From Pseudomonas sp. GM78 (GTDB taxonomy: Bacteria > Pseudomonadota > Gammaproteobacteria > Pseudomonadales > Pseudomonadaceae): 37,586 bases of DNA. A model generated the notes under the pieces. It made no database searches. It saw only the letters and a list, made by a program, of their open reading frames with translations, and was not told the origin of the DNA. The stretch lies in the NCBI RefSeq assembly GCF_000282475.1, contig NZ_AKJF01000007.1:1-37586 (forward strand), in the 5' to 3' direction. Positions 25,521 to 34,098 of the stretch are shown piece by piece (positions within the stretch are counted from its first letter, which is position 1; the number at the start of each line of letters is the position of its first letter). Made by a program: the position numbers and the translations under genes.

Positions 25521-25573
25521 TCGTTTCGACAACGGTCGCTCACTCCCGGTTACATCAGCAGAGGTTTATCGCT

Positions 25574-27379
25574 ATGCCTGACTACAAGGCCCCCTTGCGT
25601 GATATTCGCTTCGTTCGTGACGAACTGCTCGGCTACGAAGCGCACTATCAGAGCCTTCCGGCTTGTGCAGACGCAACTCCAGACATGGTTGACGCCATTC
25701 TCGAAGAAGGCGCCAAGTTTTGTGAGCAGGTGCTGGCTCCGCTGAACCGCGTGGGTGACACCGAAGGCTGCACCTGGAGCGAGTCCGGCGTTAAAACCCC
25801 GACCGGTTTCAAAGAGGCCTACAAGCAATTCGTCGAAGGCGGCTGGCCAAGCCTGGCCCACGACGTCGAGCACGGCGGCCAAGGCCTGCCGGAATCCCTG
25901 GGTCTGGCAGTCAGCGAAATGGTCGGCGAAGCCAACTGGTCGTGGGGCATGTACCCAGGCCTGTCCCATGGCGCGATGAACACCATCTCCGAGCACGGCA
26001 CGCCTGAGCAACAAGAGGCTTACCTGACCAAGCTGGTCTCCGGCGAATGGACCGGCACCATGTGCCTGACCGAACCGCACTGCGGCACCGACCTGGGCAT
26101 GCTGCGCACCAAGGCCGAGCCTCAGGCCGACGGCTCCTACAAAGTGTCCGGCACCAAGATCTTCATCTCGGCCGGTGAACACGATATGGCCGACAACATC
26201 GTGCACATCGTGCTGGCCCGCCTGCCGGATGCACCGGCTGGCACCAAAGGCATTTCGCTGTTCATCGTGCCGAAGTTCCTGCCGAACGCCGATGGTTCGA
26301 TCGGTGCACGTAACGCCGTGTCCTGTGGTTCCCTGGAACACAAGATGGGCATCCACGGCAACGCCACCTGCGTGATGAACTTCGACGCGGCCACCGGTTA
26401 CCTGATTGGCCCGGCGAACAAAGGCCTGAACTGCATGTTCACCTTCATGAACACCGCACGTCTGGGTACCGCGCTGCAAGGCCTGGCCCACGCCGAAATC
26501 GGTTTCCAGGGTGGCCTGAAATACGCTCGCGATCGCCTGCAAATGCGCTCGCTGACTGGCCCGAAAGCGCCAGAGAAAGCCGCTGACCCGATCATCGTGC
26601 ACCCGGATGTACGTCGCATGCTGTTGACCATGAAGGCATTCGCCGAAGGCAACCGCGCGATGGTCTACTTCACCGCCAAGCAAGTCGACATCGTCAAGTA
26701 CGGCGTGGACGAGGAAGAGAAGAAGAAGGCCGATGCACTGCTGGCGTTCATGACCCCGATCGCCAAGGCCTTCATGACCGAAGTCGGTTTCGAATCGGCC
26801 AACCACGGTGTGCAAATCTACGGCGGCCACGGCTTCATCGCCGAGTGGGGCATGGAGCAGAACGTTCGCGACAGCCGCATTTCGATGCTGTACGAAGGCA
26901 CCACCGGCATCCAGGCACTCGACCTGCTGGGCCGCAAAGTGCTGATGACTCAAGGCGAAGCCCTCAAGGGCTTCACCAAGATCGTCCACAAGTTCTGCCA
27001 GACCAACGAAGGCAACGAAGCTGTCAAAGAGTTCGTCGCGCCGCTGGCTGCACTGAACAAGGAATGGGGCGAGCTGACCATGAAGGTCGGTATGGCCGCC
27101 ATGAAAGATCGCGAAGAAGTCGGCGCGGCCTCCGTGGACTACCTGATGTACTCCGGTTACGCCTGCCTGGCCTACTTCTGGGCTGACATGGCACGCCTGG
27201 CTGCCGAGAAACTGGCTGCCGGCACGTCCGACGAGGCGTTCTACAACGCCAAGCTGCAGACTGCGCGCTTCTACTTCCAGCGTATCCTGCCGCGCACCCG
27301 CACTCACGTTGCAACCATGCTGTCGGGCGCCAACAACCTGATGGACATGAAAGAAGAGGACTTCGCGCTGGGCTACTAA
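25574..27379 (+). CDS. fadE1: Acyl-CoA dehydrogenase, FadE/DmdC type (first paralogue)
   Basis: A 601-residue FAD enzyme for the first step of beta-oxidation. It begins [13 protein letters not shown], shared by all three paralogues here. It has an N-terminal extension, the acyl-CoA dehydrogenase middle domain ([31 protein letters not shown]), the C-terminal helical domain ([28 protein letters not shown]) and an extra domain of about 130 residues (PF12806 type). The catalytic base should be Glu441 in [12 protein letters not shown]. Annotators often call this family 3-methylmercaptopropionyl-CoA dehydrogenase, but the PsrA-controlled promoter favours fatty acids. PAO1's homologue in this position is called FadE1, as I recall. 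An upstream in-frame start at 25517 lies inside the operator and is rejected. Confidence 0.9.
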   Translation: MPDYKAPLRDIRFVRDELLGYEAHYQSLPACADATPDMVDAILEEGAKFCEQVLAPLNRVGDTEGCTWSESGVKTPTGFKEAYKQFVEGGWPSLAHDVEHGGQGLPESLGLAVSEMVGEANWSWGMYPGLSHGAMNTISEHGTPEQQEAYLTKLVSGEWTGTMCLTEPHCGTDLGMLRTKAEPQADGSYKVSGTKIFISAGEHDMADNIVHIVLARLPDAPAGTKGISLFIVPKFLPNADGSIGARNAVSCGSLEHKMGIHGNATCVMNFDAATGYLIGPANKGLNCMFTFMNTARLGTALQGLAHAEIGFQGGLKYARDRLQMRSLTGPKAPEKAADPIIVHPDVRRMLLTMKAFAEGNRAMVYFTAKQVDIVKYGVDEEEKKKADALLAFMTPIAKAFMTEVGFESANHGVQIYGGHGFIAEWGMEQNVRDSRISMLYEGTTGIQALDLLGRKVLMTQGEALKGFTKIVHKFCQTNEGNEAVKEFVAPLAALNKEWGELTMKVGMAAMKDREEVGAASVDYLMYSGYACLAYFWADMARLAAEKLAAGTSDEAFYNAKLQTARFYFQRILPRTRTHVATMLSGANNLMDMKEEDFALGY

Positions 27380-27397
27380 GTCTTAACGCCGTTCTTC

Positions 27398-27436
27398 AAA
27401 AAAACCGCTGTTCCTTTGGGAGCAGCGGTTTTTTTT
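27398..27436 (+). terminator. Rho-independent terminator after first acyl-CoA dehydrogenase
   Basis: The stem AACCGCTG (27403-27410) / CAGCGGTT (27423-27430) is extended by flanking A and T runs and ends in eight T. It separates the first dehydrogenase from the diguanylate cyclase. Confidence 0.92.
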
Positions 27437-27553
27437 GTTCAGAGGTTTTTATTGAATAAAAATCTCGACAATTGACTCAGTAAGTCGGGGTTGGTGCCGT
27501 TACAGTTGTTGGCACATTGCCATCAATTGATATGACGGGTCGGAGCCTTACCT

Positions 27554-28846
27554 TTGCCGCGTTCTTCCCCTATGCGTGTGAGTCATTTTTTGCCGTCCTT
27601 ACTGCTGTTACTGGCGGGGCTCGCGGCTGCCTACATCAAGGACTTGAACGTTTTCTTCACGTCGCTGTTCAACGTGCTGCCAACCCTGGTGCTGTTACTT
27701 GGCGGTGCCTACTGTGCGGTTTACCGACGTCAGCGTGAGCTGTTTCTGATGGTCACGGTGTACATCGCCTACTTCCTGCTCGACACCCAGACCGATTACT
27801 ACCGTGACAACGGCAAGGTGCGTGACGACGCCGCGGTGGTGTTCCATTTGTGTTGCCTGCTGTTGCCGTTGCTGTTCGGCGTATTCGCCGCCTGGCAGGA
27901 GCGTACGCATCTGTTCCAGGACATGGTCGCCCGTTTCGCCGTGTTGCTGGCGGTCGGCAGCGTTGCATTGGCGCTTGAACAAAGTTACCCACAGCCGTTG
28001 CTGACGTGGCTGTCACAGATTCGCTGGCCAGCCTTGCACGGCGCCTGGATGAGCCTGATCCAGCTGTCCTATCCGGTGTTCATCGCAGCGTTCGGGCTGC
28101 TGGCCTACCAGTATTGGCGCCACCCCAGACCCCTGCATGCGGCGCAGCTGGTGGGATTGCTCGGGCTGTTCTGGATGTTGCCGAAAACCTTCATCCTGCC
28201 TTTCACCCTGAACATCATGTGCAGCCAGGTGATGCTGATGATCGCCGCCGCCGTTGCCCATGAGGCCTATCAAATGGCCTTCCGTGACGAACTGACCGGG
28301 CTGCCGGGGCGCCGAGCGTTGAATGAGCGCATGCAGCGCCTGGGGCGCAATTATGTGTTGGCCATGAGTGACGTCGACCACTTCAAGAAATTCAACGACA
28401 CCCACGGCCATGACGTGGGTGACCAGGTGTTGCGACTGGTCGCCAGCAAGCTGTCGAAAATCGGCGGCGGCGGTAAGGCCTATCGCTATGGCGGTGAGGA
28501 ATTCGCCCTGGTGTTTGCCGGCAAGAGCCTCGAAGAGTGCATGCCGCACCTGGAAGACATTCGCGAATCCATCGCCACCTACAACATTCGTCTGCGCAAC
28601 CAGGACAGCCGTCCACAGGATGACAATCAGGGCCGCCAGCGCCGCGCCGGCGCCAGTGCCTCGAGTGTGTCGGTGACTGTCAGCATCGGCGTTGCCGAAC
28701 GCGTGGAGCAGCGCACGCCCGAGCGAGTGCTCAAGTCCGCTGACGAAGCGCTTTACAGTGCCAAGGGCGCCGGGCGCAATTGCGTGATGGCGTTCGGGCA
28801 GAACCGCCGTGGTGCCGTGCGCATGGGCGCCGCTGCGGTTGAGTGA
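27554..28846 (+). CDS. Membrane diguanylate cyclase (GGDEF)
   Basis: A 430-residue protein with six or seven transmembrane segments in residues 1 to about 230 and a C-terminal GGDEF domain making cyclic di-GMP. The A-site is RYGGEEF (residues 311-317), preceded by DELTGLPGRRALNERM and MSDVDHFKKFNDTHGHDVGD, so activity is expected. The allosteric I-site (RxxD) is replaced by glycines (KIGGGGKAY). A polar insert (about residues 345-370, RNQDSRPQDDNQGRQRR) interrupts the domain before VSVTVSIGVAE. The sensory region fits no named family I know. A TTG start at 27554 is preferred because GGAG lies eight bases upstream; ATG at 27572 lacks a ribosome site. It sits between two acyl-CoA dehydrogenase genes. 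Confidence 0.88.
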   Translation: MPRSSPMRVSHFLPSLLLLLAGLAAAYIKDLNVFFTSLFNVLPTLVLLLGGAYCAVYRRQRELFLMVTVYIAYFLLDTQTDYYRDNGKVRDDAAVVFHLCCLLLPLLFGVFAAWQERTHLFQDMVARFAVLLAVGSVALALEQSYPQPLLTWLSQIRWPALHGAWMSLIQLSYPVFIAAFGLLAYQYWRHPRPLHAAQLVGLLGLFWMLPKTFILPFTLNIMCSQVMLMIAAAVAHEAYQMAFRDELTGLPGRRALNERMQRLGRNYVLAMSDVDHFKKFNDTHGHDVGDQVLRLVASKLSKIGGGGKAYRYGGEEFALVFAGKSLEECMPHLEDIRESIATYNIRLRNQDSRPQDDNQGRQRRAGASASSVSVTVSIGVAERVEQRTPERVLKSADEALYSAKGAGRNCVMAFGQNRRGAVRMGAAAVE

Positions 28847-28933
28847 TGACGGCGCATTCAGCGTCTGGACTGTCATTGTGAAGGGCGAGGCGGCGGCAGT
28901 AGGTTTGAGTCATCTACCGCCGGAGAAATGACC

Positions 28934-30730
28934 ATGCCCGCCTACAAGGCCCCCCTGCGCGACATGCGCTTTCTGATTGACCACGTCTTCGATTTTCACC
29001 GCAACTACGCAAACCTCGGCGCCTGCGATGCCAGCCCGGACATGGTCAGTGCGATCCTCGAAGAGGGCGCCAGATTCTGTGAGAACGTGCTGTCGCCACT
29101 CAACCGTAGCGGCGACGAAGAGGGCTGCCATTTCGACAACGGTGTGGTCACCACGCCCGCCGGTTTCAAGCAGGCTTTCGCCCAATATGTCGAGGGTGGC
29201 TGGCATGGCCTGGCGGCTGATCCGGCCTATGGCGGCCAGGGCCTGCCCGGCTCACTGGGGCTGGTCATCAGCGAGATGGTGGGGTCGAGCAACACGTCCT
29301 GGGGCATGTACCCCGGCCTGACGCACGGGGCCATGTCGGCGATCCACGCCCATGGCACTCACGAACAGAAACAAACCTACCTGAGCAAACTTACCGCCGG
29401 CCAATGGACGGGCACCATGTGCTTGACCGAAGCCCATTGCGGCACCGACCTGGGTATCATTAAGACCCGCGCCGTGCCGCAGGCCGACGGCAGTTACGCA
29501 ATCACCGGCAGCAAGATTTTCATCTCCGCCGGCGAGCACGACATGAGCGCCAACATCATTCACCTGGTACTGGCGAAGCTGCCGGATGCACCGGCGGGGA
29601 CCAAGGGCATTTCACTGTTTATCGTGCCCAAGTTCCTGCCGGATGCCGCGGGTGAGGCGGGCGAGCGTAATGGGGTTTCCTGTGGTTCCATCGAGCACAA
29701 GATGGGGATCAAGGCCTCGGCTACCTGCGTGCTGAACTTCGACGGGGCCAAGGGCTTTTTGATCGGGGAGGCGAACAAGGGCCTCAACTGCATGTTCACC
29801 ATGATGAACCACGCGCGGCTCGGCACGGGCATGCAGGGCTTGTGTCTGGGCGAGGCGAGTTTCCAGGGTGCGATCAAGTACGCCAACGACCGTTTGCAGA
29901 TGCGCGCACTGACAGGTCCCAAAGCACCGGAAAAAGCCGCCGACCCGATCATCGTGCATCCGGATGTACGTCGGATGCTGCTGACCATGAAAGCCTTCAA
30001 CGAAGGCAACCGGGCCCTGACTTACTTCACTGCGCAGTTGCTCGACGTTGCGCACCTGAGCGCGGATGCAACGGCGCGCCAGGACGCCGAAGATCTGCTG
30101 GCGTTCCTGACGCCGATCTGCAAAGCCTTCATGACCGAAACCGGACTGGAAGTGACCAACCATGGCATGCAGGTGTTCGGTGGCCACGGCTTCATCCGTG
30201 AATGGGGTATGGAACAGCTGGTGCGCGACTGCCGGATCGCGCCGATCTATGAGGGCACCAACGGCATCCAGGCGCTGGACCTGCTCGGGCGCAAAGTTCT
30301 CGGCAGTCAGGGCAAGTTGCTGCGCGGTTTCACTAAAATCGTCCACAAGTTCTGTGCGGCGAACGCTGAGCATCCGCAGTTGGCCGGTTATGTGGCGCAA
30401 CTCAACAAGTTGAATCAGCAGTGGGGCGAACTGACCACCAAGGTCGGCATGGCCGCAATGAAAAATCCGGATGAAGTCGGCGCCGCGTCGGTGGATTACC
30501 TGATGTACAGCGGGTACATCATCCTCGGCTACCTGTGGTTGCGCATGGCGTTGGTGGCGCAGGCGCAGCTTGATGCCGGCAATGGCGATGCGGATTTCTG
30601 CCGGGCCAAACTGGCGACCAGCGAGTTTTACTTCAAGCGCTTGTTGCCGCGGACCGACGCTCATCGGGTGGCGATCGAAGCGGGGAGTGAATGCCTGATG
30701 CAGTTGCCGGCGGAGTTGTTTGCCCTCTGA
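28934..30730 (+). CDS. Acyl-CoA dehydrogenase, FadE/DmdC type (second paralogue)
   Basis: A 598-residue paralogue of the gene at 25574, collinear with it throughout (MPAYKAPLRDMRF; GTMCLTEAHCGTDLGII; SGTKIF-like [27 protein letters not shown]). The catalytic Glu is Glu440 in IYEGTNGIQALD. The ATG at 28934 is chosen over one at 28928 because GGAG (28922-28925) sits eight bases before it but only two before the other. It follows the cyclase by 87 bp without a terminator and could share its transcript. No PsrA palindrome precedes it. The acyl-chain preference is unknown. Confidence 0.9.
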   Translation: MPAYKAPLRDMRFLIDHVFDFHRNYANLGACDASPDMVSAILEEGARFCENVLSPLNRSGDEEGCHFDNGVVTTPAGFKQAFAQYVEGGWHGLAADPAYGGQGLPGSLGLVISEMVGSSNTSWGMYPGLTHGAMSAIHAHGTHEQKQTYLSKLTAGQWTGTMCLTEAHCGTDLGIIKTRAVPQADGSYAITGSKIFISAGEHDMSANIIHLVLAKLPDAPAGTKGISLFIVPKFLPDAAGEAGERNGVSCGSIEHKMGIKASATCVLNFDGAKGFLIGEANKGLNCMFTMMNHARLGTGMQGLCLGEASFQGAIKYANDRLQMRALTGPKAPEKAADPIIVHPDVRRMLLTMKAFNEGNRALTYFTAQLLDVAHLSADATARQDAEDLLAFLTPICKAFMTETGLEVTNHGMQVFGGHGFIREWGMEQLVRDCRIAPIYEGTNGIQALDLLGRKVLGSQGKLLRGFTKIVHKFCAANAEHPQLAGYVAQLNKLNQQWGELTTKVGMAAMKNPDEVGAASVDYLMYSGYIILGYLWLRMALVAQAQLDAGNGDADFCRAKLATSEFYFKRLLPRTDAHRVAIEAGSECLMQLPAELFAL

Positions 30731-30739
30731 CGGCTTTTC

Positions 30740-30839
30740 TGTAGGAGCGAGCATGCTCGCGATGGGCGTCAACGATAACGCTGGAAGCCAGGTGCCCCGA
30801 GGCGCCCTCAGGTTTATCGCGAGCAGGCTCGCTCCTACA
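30740..30839. repeat. Paired inverted REP (BIME), GCGAGC class
   Basis: The arms GTAGGAGCGAGCATGCTCGC and its inverse enclose a linker about 80% like that at 1491-1590, including GTCAACGAT and CTCAGGTTTATCGCGAG. This shows whole units, not single REPs, being copied. Confidence 0.87.
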
Positions 30840-30993
30840 ATTCTTACGTTTCTCCTCTGTATCTGCTGATGACTAAAAATTACAAAACAGTCATGTGCTG
30901 ACCCTATGTGTCGCAAAAGTTGTTGGGTTACACTCGGACCCAAAGAAAACATCTTTCCTACGAACCACCTGTTTAGATCTTGCGAGGTTTGCC

Positions 30994-32772
30994 ATGGCTG
31001 ACTACAAAGCGCCCCTGCGCGATATGCGCTTCGTCCTCAATGAAGTATTCGAGGTCGCCAAACTCTGGGCCGAGCTGCCAGCACTGGCCGATTCCATTGA
31101 TGCTGAAACAGTCGAAGCCATTCTCGAAGAAGCCGGCAAGGTCACCAGTAAAAGCGTCGCGCCGCTGAGCCGTGCGGCTGACGAGGAAGGTTGCCACTGG
31201 GCGGACGGTGCCGTCACCACGCCGGCAGGTTTCCCACAGGCTTACCAGACCTACGCTGAAGGCGGTTGGGTCGGTGTTGGTGGCGATCCGGCCTACGGTG
31301 GCATGGGTATGCCCAAGGCCGTTTCGGCCCAGGTCGAAGAAATGGTCAACTCGGCCAGTCTGGCGTTCGGCCTGTACCCGATGCTGACCGCCGGTGCTTG
31401 CCTGTCGATCAATGCCCACGCCAGTGAAGAACTGAAGGCCGCCTACCTGCCGAACATGTACGCCGGGGTCTGGGCCGGTTCCATGTGCCTGACCGAACCG
31501 CATGCCGGTACCGACCTGGGGATTATCCGCACCAAGGCCGAGCCTCAGCCTGACGGTTCCTACAAGGTCAGCGGCACCAAGATCTTCATCACCGGCGGCG
31601 AACACGACCTGACCGAAAACATCATCCACCTGGTGCTGGCCAAGTTGCCGGATGCACCGGCTGGACCTAAAGGGATTTCGCTGTTCCTGGTGCCCAAGTT
31701 CATGGTCAATGCCGATGGCAGCCTGGGCGCGCGCAACCCGGCAAACTGCGGCTCGATCGAGCACAAGATGGGCATCCAGGCCTCTGCGACCTGCGTGATG
31801 AACTTCGACGAAGCCGTGGGTTACCTGGTCGGCGAGCCGAACAAAGGCCTGGCGGCGATGTTCACCATGATGAACTACGAGCGTCTGGGTGTGGGTATCC
31901 AGGGCCTGGCCACCGGCGAGCGCTCTTATCAGAATGCCGTCGAGTACGCCCGCGATCGTCTGCAGAGCCGTTCGCCGACCGGCGCGCAGAACAAAGACAA
32001 AGTCGCTGACCCGATCATCGTCCACCCGGACGTGCGTCGCATGTTGCTGACCATGAAAGCCTCGAACGAAGGCGGCCGTGCATTCTCCACCTACGTGGCC
32101 ATGCAACTGGACACCGCCAAGTTCAGCGAAGACGCCACCACGCGCAAGCGCGCAGAAGACCTGGTGGCCTTGCTGACCCCGGTGGCCAAGGCGTTCCTCA
32201 CCGATCTGGGCCTGGAAACCACGGTTCACGGCCAGCAGGTGTTCGGCGGCCACGGCTACATCCGTGAGTGGGGCCAGGAGCAACTGGTGCGCGACGTGCG
32301 TATCACCCAGATCTACGAAGGCACCAATGGCATTCAGGCGTTGGACCTGGTGGGGCGCAAGATCGTCGGCAGCGGCGGGGCGTTCTACAATCTGTTTGCC
32401 GACGAGATTCGCCACTTCACCGCAACGGCCAGCGCTGACCTGGCAGAGTTCACCAAGCCGCTCAACGATGCGGTGACGACCCTGGATGAGCTGACGGCAT
32501 GGCTGCTGGACCGGGCGAAAAACAACCCGAATGAAATCGGTGCGGCGTCGGTCGAGTACCTGCAGGTATTTGGCTACGTGGCCTATGCCTACATGTGGGC
32601 ATTGATGGCCAAGGCCGCCTTGGGCAAAGAAACCCAGGACGATTTCTACGCCAGCAAACTGGGCACCGCACGCTTCTATTTCGCCCGCTTGCTGCCGCGT
32701 ATTCACTCGTTGAGCGCGTCGGTGAAGGCCGGTAGCGAATCGCTGTTCCTGCTGGATGCCGGGCAATTCTGA
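30994..32772 (+). CDS. fadE2: Acyl-CoA dehydrogenase, FadE/DmdC type (third paralogue)
   Basis: A 592-residue paralogue beginning [13 protein letters not shown]. Domain order matches the other two: [58 protein letters not shown], with catalytic Glu442 in IYEGTNGIQALD and the extra C-terminal domain. It departs from the pair in several places, such as HAGTD for HCGTD, which suggests an older split and a different chain-length range. PAO1's third gene in this run is called FadE2, as I recall. The ATG at 30994 starts the conserved motif, and the longer frame from 30895 is rejected. Its stop lies 13 bp from the GacA box of rsmY, with no terminator between. Confidence 0.9.
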   Translation: MADYKAPLRDMRFVLNEVFEVAKLWAELPALADSIDAETVEAILEEAGKVTSKSVAPLSRAADEEGCHWADGAVTTPAGFPQAYQTYAEGGWVGVGGDPAYGGMGMPKAVSAQVEEMVNSASLAFGLYPMLTAGACLSINAHASEELKAAYLPNMYAGVWAGSMCLTEPHAGTDLGIIRTKAEPQPDGSYKVSGTKIFITGGEHDLTENIIHLVLAKLPDAPAGPKGISLFLVPKFMVNADGSLGARNPANCGSIEHKMGIQASATCVMNFDEAVGYLVGEPNKGLAAMFTMMNYERLGVGIQGLATGERSYQNAVEYARDRLQSRSPTGAQNKDKVADPIIVHPDVRRMLLTMKASNEGGRAFSTYVAMQLDTAKFSEDATTRKRAEDLVALLTPVAKAFLTDLGLETTVHGQQVFGGHGYIREWGQEQLVRDVRITQIYEGTNGIQALDLVGRKIVGSGGAFYNLFADEIRHFTATASADLAEFTKPLNDAVTTLDELTAWLLDRAKNNPNEIGAASVEYLQVFGYVAYAYMWALMAKAALGKETQDDFYASKLGTARFYFARLLPRIHSLSASVKAGSESLFLLDAGQF

Positions 32773-32785
32773 TGTTGTAACCTGA

Positions 32786-32803
32786 TGTAAGCATTCTCTT
32801 ACA
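32786..32803 (+). promoter_or_regulatory. GacA upstream activating sequence of rsmY
   Basis: TGTAAG-CATTCT-CTTACA is a perfect match to the GacA box TGTAAG-N6-CTTACA. Its centre is about 66 bp upstream of the predicted RNA start, as in known rsmX/Y/Z promoters. Confidence 0.95.
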
Positions 32804-32847
32804 TGACGTGCTGCTGTTCTCCCATAGTCGTAAATTGGATCCACGGC

Positions 32848-32853
32848 TAATCT
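32848..32853 (+). promoter_or_regulatory. -10 hexamer of rsmY
   Basis: TAATCT lies seven bases before the predicted RNA start at about 32861. No good -35 is present, as expected for a promoter that depends on phosphorylated GacA. Confidence 0.65.
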
Positions 32854-32860
32854 ACCTCTC

Positions 32861-32978
32861 ATGGACGTAGTGCAGGAAGCGCAAAGTAACAACACGGACA
32901 CGTAGGATTCTGCCAGGACGGCGGAGTGAAATGGATGTCAGGGAAACAGTCTGCAAAGCCCCGCTTCGGCGGGGTTTT
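32861..32978 (+). ncRNA. rsmY: Small RNA RsmY
   Basis: A predicted RNA of about 118 nt, the length known for P. fluorescens RsmY. It carries eight GGA motifs (at 32863, 32875, 32896, 32905, 32916, 32923, 32933 and 32942), the binding signature for RsmA/RsmE proteins, and ends in the hairpin GCCCCGC-TTCG-GCGGGG plus T run. By sequestering RsmA/E it lifts repression of exoproducts, secondary metabolites and biofilm genes. Its position beside the LysR gene and class III aminotransferase matches the rsmY locus of PAO1 as I recall it. The exact ends are predicted from the -10 and terminator. Confidence 0.93.
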
Positions 32979-32984
32979 CTTTTG
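32955..32984 (+). terminator. Rho-independent terminator of rsmY
   Basis: The stem GCCCCGC / GCGGGG closed by a TTCG tetraloop is followed by TTTTCTTTTG. It lies 16 bp from the end of the convergent LysR gene. Confidence 0.93.
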
Positions 32985-32999
32985 TCTCGAGAAAAGTGT

Positions 33000-33929
33000 T
33001 CAGCTCAGGCCATCCAGTGCCGGCGGGCTGTTCAAGCGCTCATCCGGTCGATTGATCACCTCCTCCAGCAACGTGCGCAGCAAGGCCAGCGATGCCTGTT
33101 GCCGTTGCACATCGCGACAGACCAACCCGACTTTGAGCGGCACCCGCGGCTCGCTCAGGGGTTTCCACAACAGTTCCTGGTTGCCGTGGGTCTTCTGCGA
33201 GCGTCCAGGCAGCACCGTCGCCAGTCGCGTGTGCGGCAGGCTGTCGAGTATACCGGCCATGTTGTTCAGCTCGGCCTGCACCTGCGGACGTCGTCCCAGG
33301 CTGGCCAGTTGTGCCTGCCAGATCTGCCGTATCTGAAACTCTTCACCCAGCAGCAGCATCGGCAGTTCGGCGGCCTGGCTCATGGAGACTTTCTTGAATT
33401 CGCGCAAGGGATGGTCCGCCGGGATGACCAGTGTCAGTTCGTCCTCGTACAACAGCACCCCATGCAGGCCCGGCTGACGTGGTGGCAAGTAACCGATGCC
33501 GATGTCCAGCGAACCATTGAGCAGGCGCCGCTCGATTTCCAGCCCCGTCAGTTCATAGATCTGCACCACCAGATGGGGCTGCGCCTTGCGCACCCGTTCG
33601 AGCATTTGTGGTACCAGGCTGGTGTGCACGGTTTGCAGTACGCCAATGGCCAGGGTGCGCAGCGCGTGCCCCTTGAAGTTGCCCAGAGCTTCGCGTGCCC
33701 GTTGCAGACCATCGAGCAAGGGCAGGGCATGGTTGTACAGCGTATGGGCCGCAAGGGTCGGCAACAGGCGTTTGCTGCTGCGTTCGAACAGGCTCACATC
33801 GAGGGTTTGTTCGAGCTGGCGGATCTGCTGGGACAGCGCCGGCTGGGAAATGGACAGCCGCTCGGCCGCCCGGCCCACATGGCCTTCTTCGTAGACCGCG
33901 ACGAAATAACGCAGTTGCTTGAAATCCAT
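33000..33929 (-). CDS. LysR-family transcriptional regulator
   Basis: A 309-residue LysR regulator. The N-terminal winged helix (MDFKQLRYFVAVYEEGHVGR, then AAERLSISQPALSQQIRQLE) spans residues 1-60. A LysR substrate-binding domain covers about 90-300, resembling the BenM/CatR aromatic-pathway or CynR subgroup only loosely. It is divergent from the aminotransferase, sharing 169 bp of upstream DNA with an inverted repeat, so it probably controls that gene. Its ligand is not evident. On the other side it converges on rsmY. Confidence 0.9.
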   Translation of the reverse strand: MDFKQLRYFVAVYEEGHVGRAAERLSISQPALSQQIRQLEQTLDVSLFERSSKRLLPTLAAHTLYNHALPLLDGLQRAREALGNFKGHALRTLAIGVLQTVHTSLVPQMLERVRKAQPHLVVQIYELTGLEIERRLLNGSLDIGIGYLPPRQPGLHGVLLYEDELTLVIPADHPLREFKKVSMSQAAELPMLLLGEEFQIRQIWQAQLASLGRRPQVQAELNNMAGILDSLPHTRLATVLPGRSQKTHGNQELLWKPLSEPRVPLKVGLVCRDVQRQQASLALLRTLLEEVINRPDERLNSPPALDGLS

Positions 33930-33965
33930 AAGTAATGCTTATCGAAAATGCTGGGAAATCGAAAT

Positions 33966-33987
33966 GGCTCATCGCCTTGGCTGAGCC
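33966..33987. promoter_or_regulatory. Candidate LysR operator in divergent gap
   Basis: The perfect inverted repeat GGCTCA (33966-33971) / TGAGCC (33982-33987) with a ten-base spacer lies between the divergent LysR and aminotransferase genes. A T-N11-A element is contained. A second inverted repeat, TTTGC/GCAAA (34056-34074), is closer to the aminotransferase. Confidence 0.5.
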
Positions 33988-34098
33988 TAGTCTAACCGCA
34001 TTCACACGGCTTACAGGGCCCCGGAACGCGATGAACATCCTTTGCTTCGATGACGTTTGCATAGGTAACGCAAAAAACCTGCTGCGAGGGTTGAACCG

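Noticed and set aside
25550-27307. 585-codon open frame on the minus strand
   Set aside because: It is antisense to the first acyl-CoA dehydrogenase. Similar frames appear opposite the other two paralogues, which shows that they follow from codon usage.
27511-27531. Sigma-54-like TTGGCAC...TTGC before the diguanylate cyclase
   Set aside because: The GG and GC elements are only six bases apart rather than ten, so it cannot be a -24/-12 promoter. It is better described as a short TGGCA/TGCCA inverted repeat.
28847-28933. PsrA site before the second acyl-CoA dehydrogenase
   Set aside because: No (G/C)AAAC-N2-4-GTTT(G/C) palindrome is present in this gap, and none was found before the third paralogue either.
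30973-32901. 642-codon open frame on the minus strand
   Set aside because: It is antisense to the third acyl-CoA dehydrogenase and runs into rsmY; no protein features.
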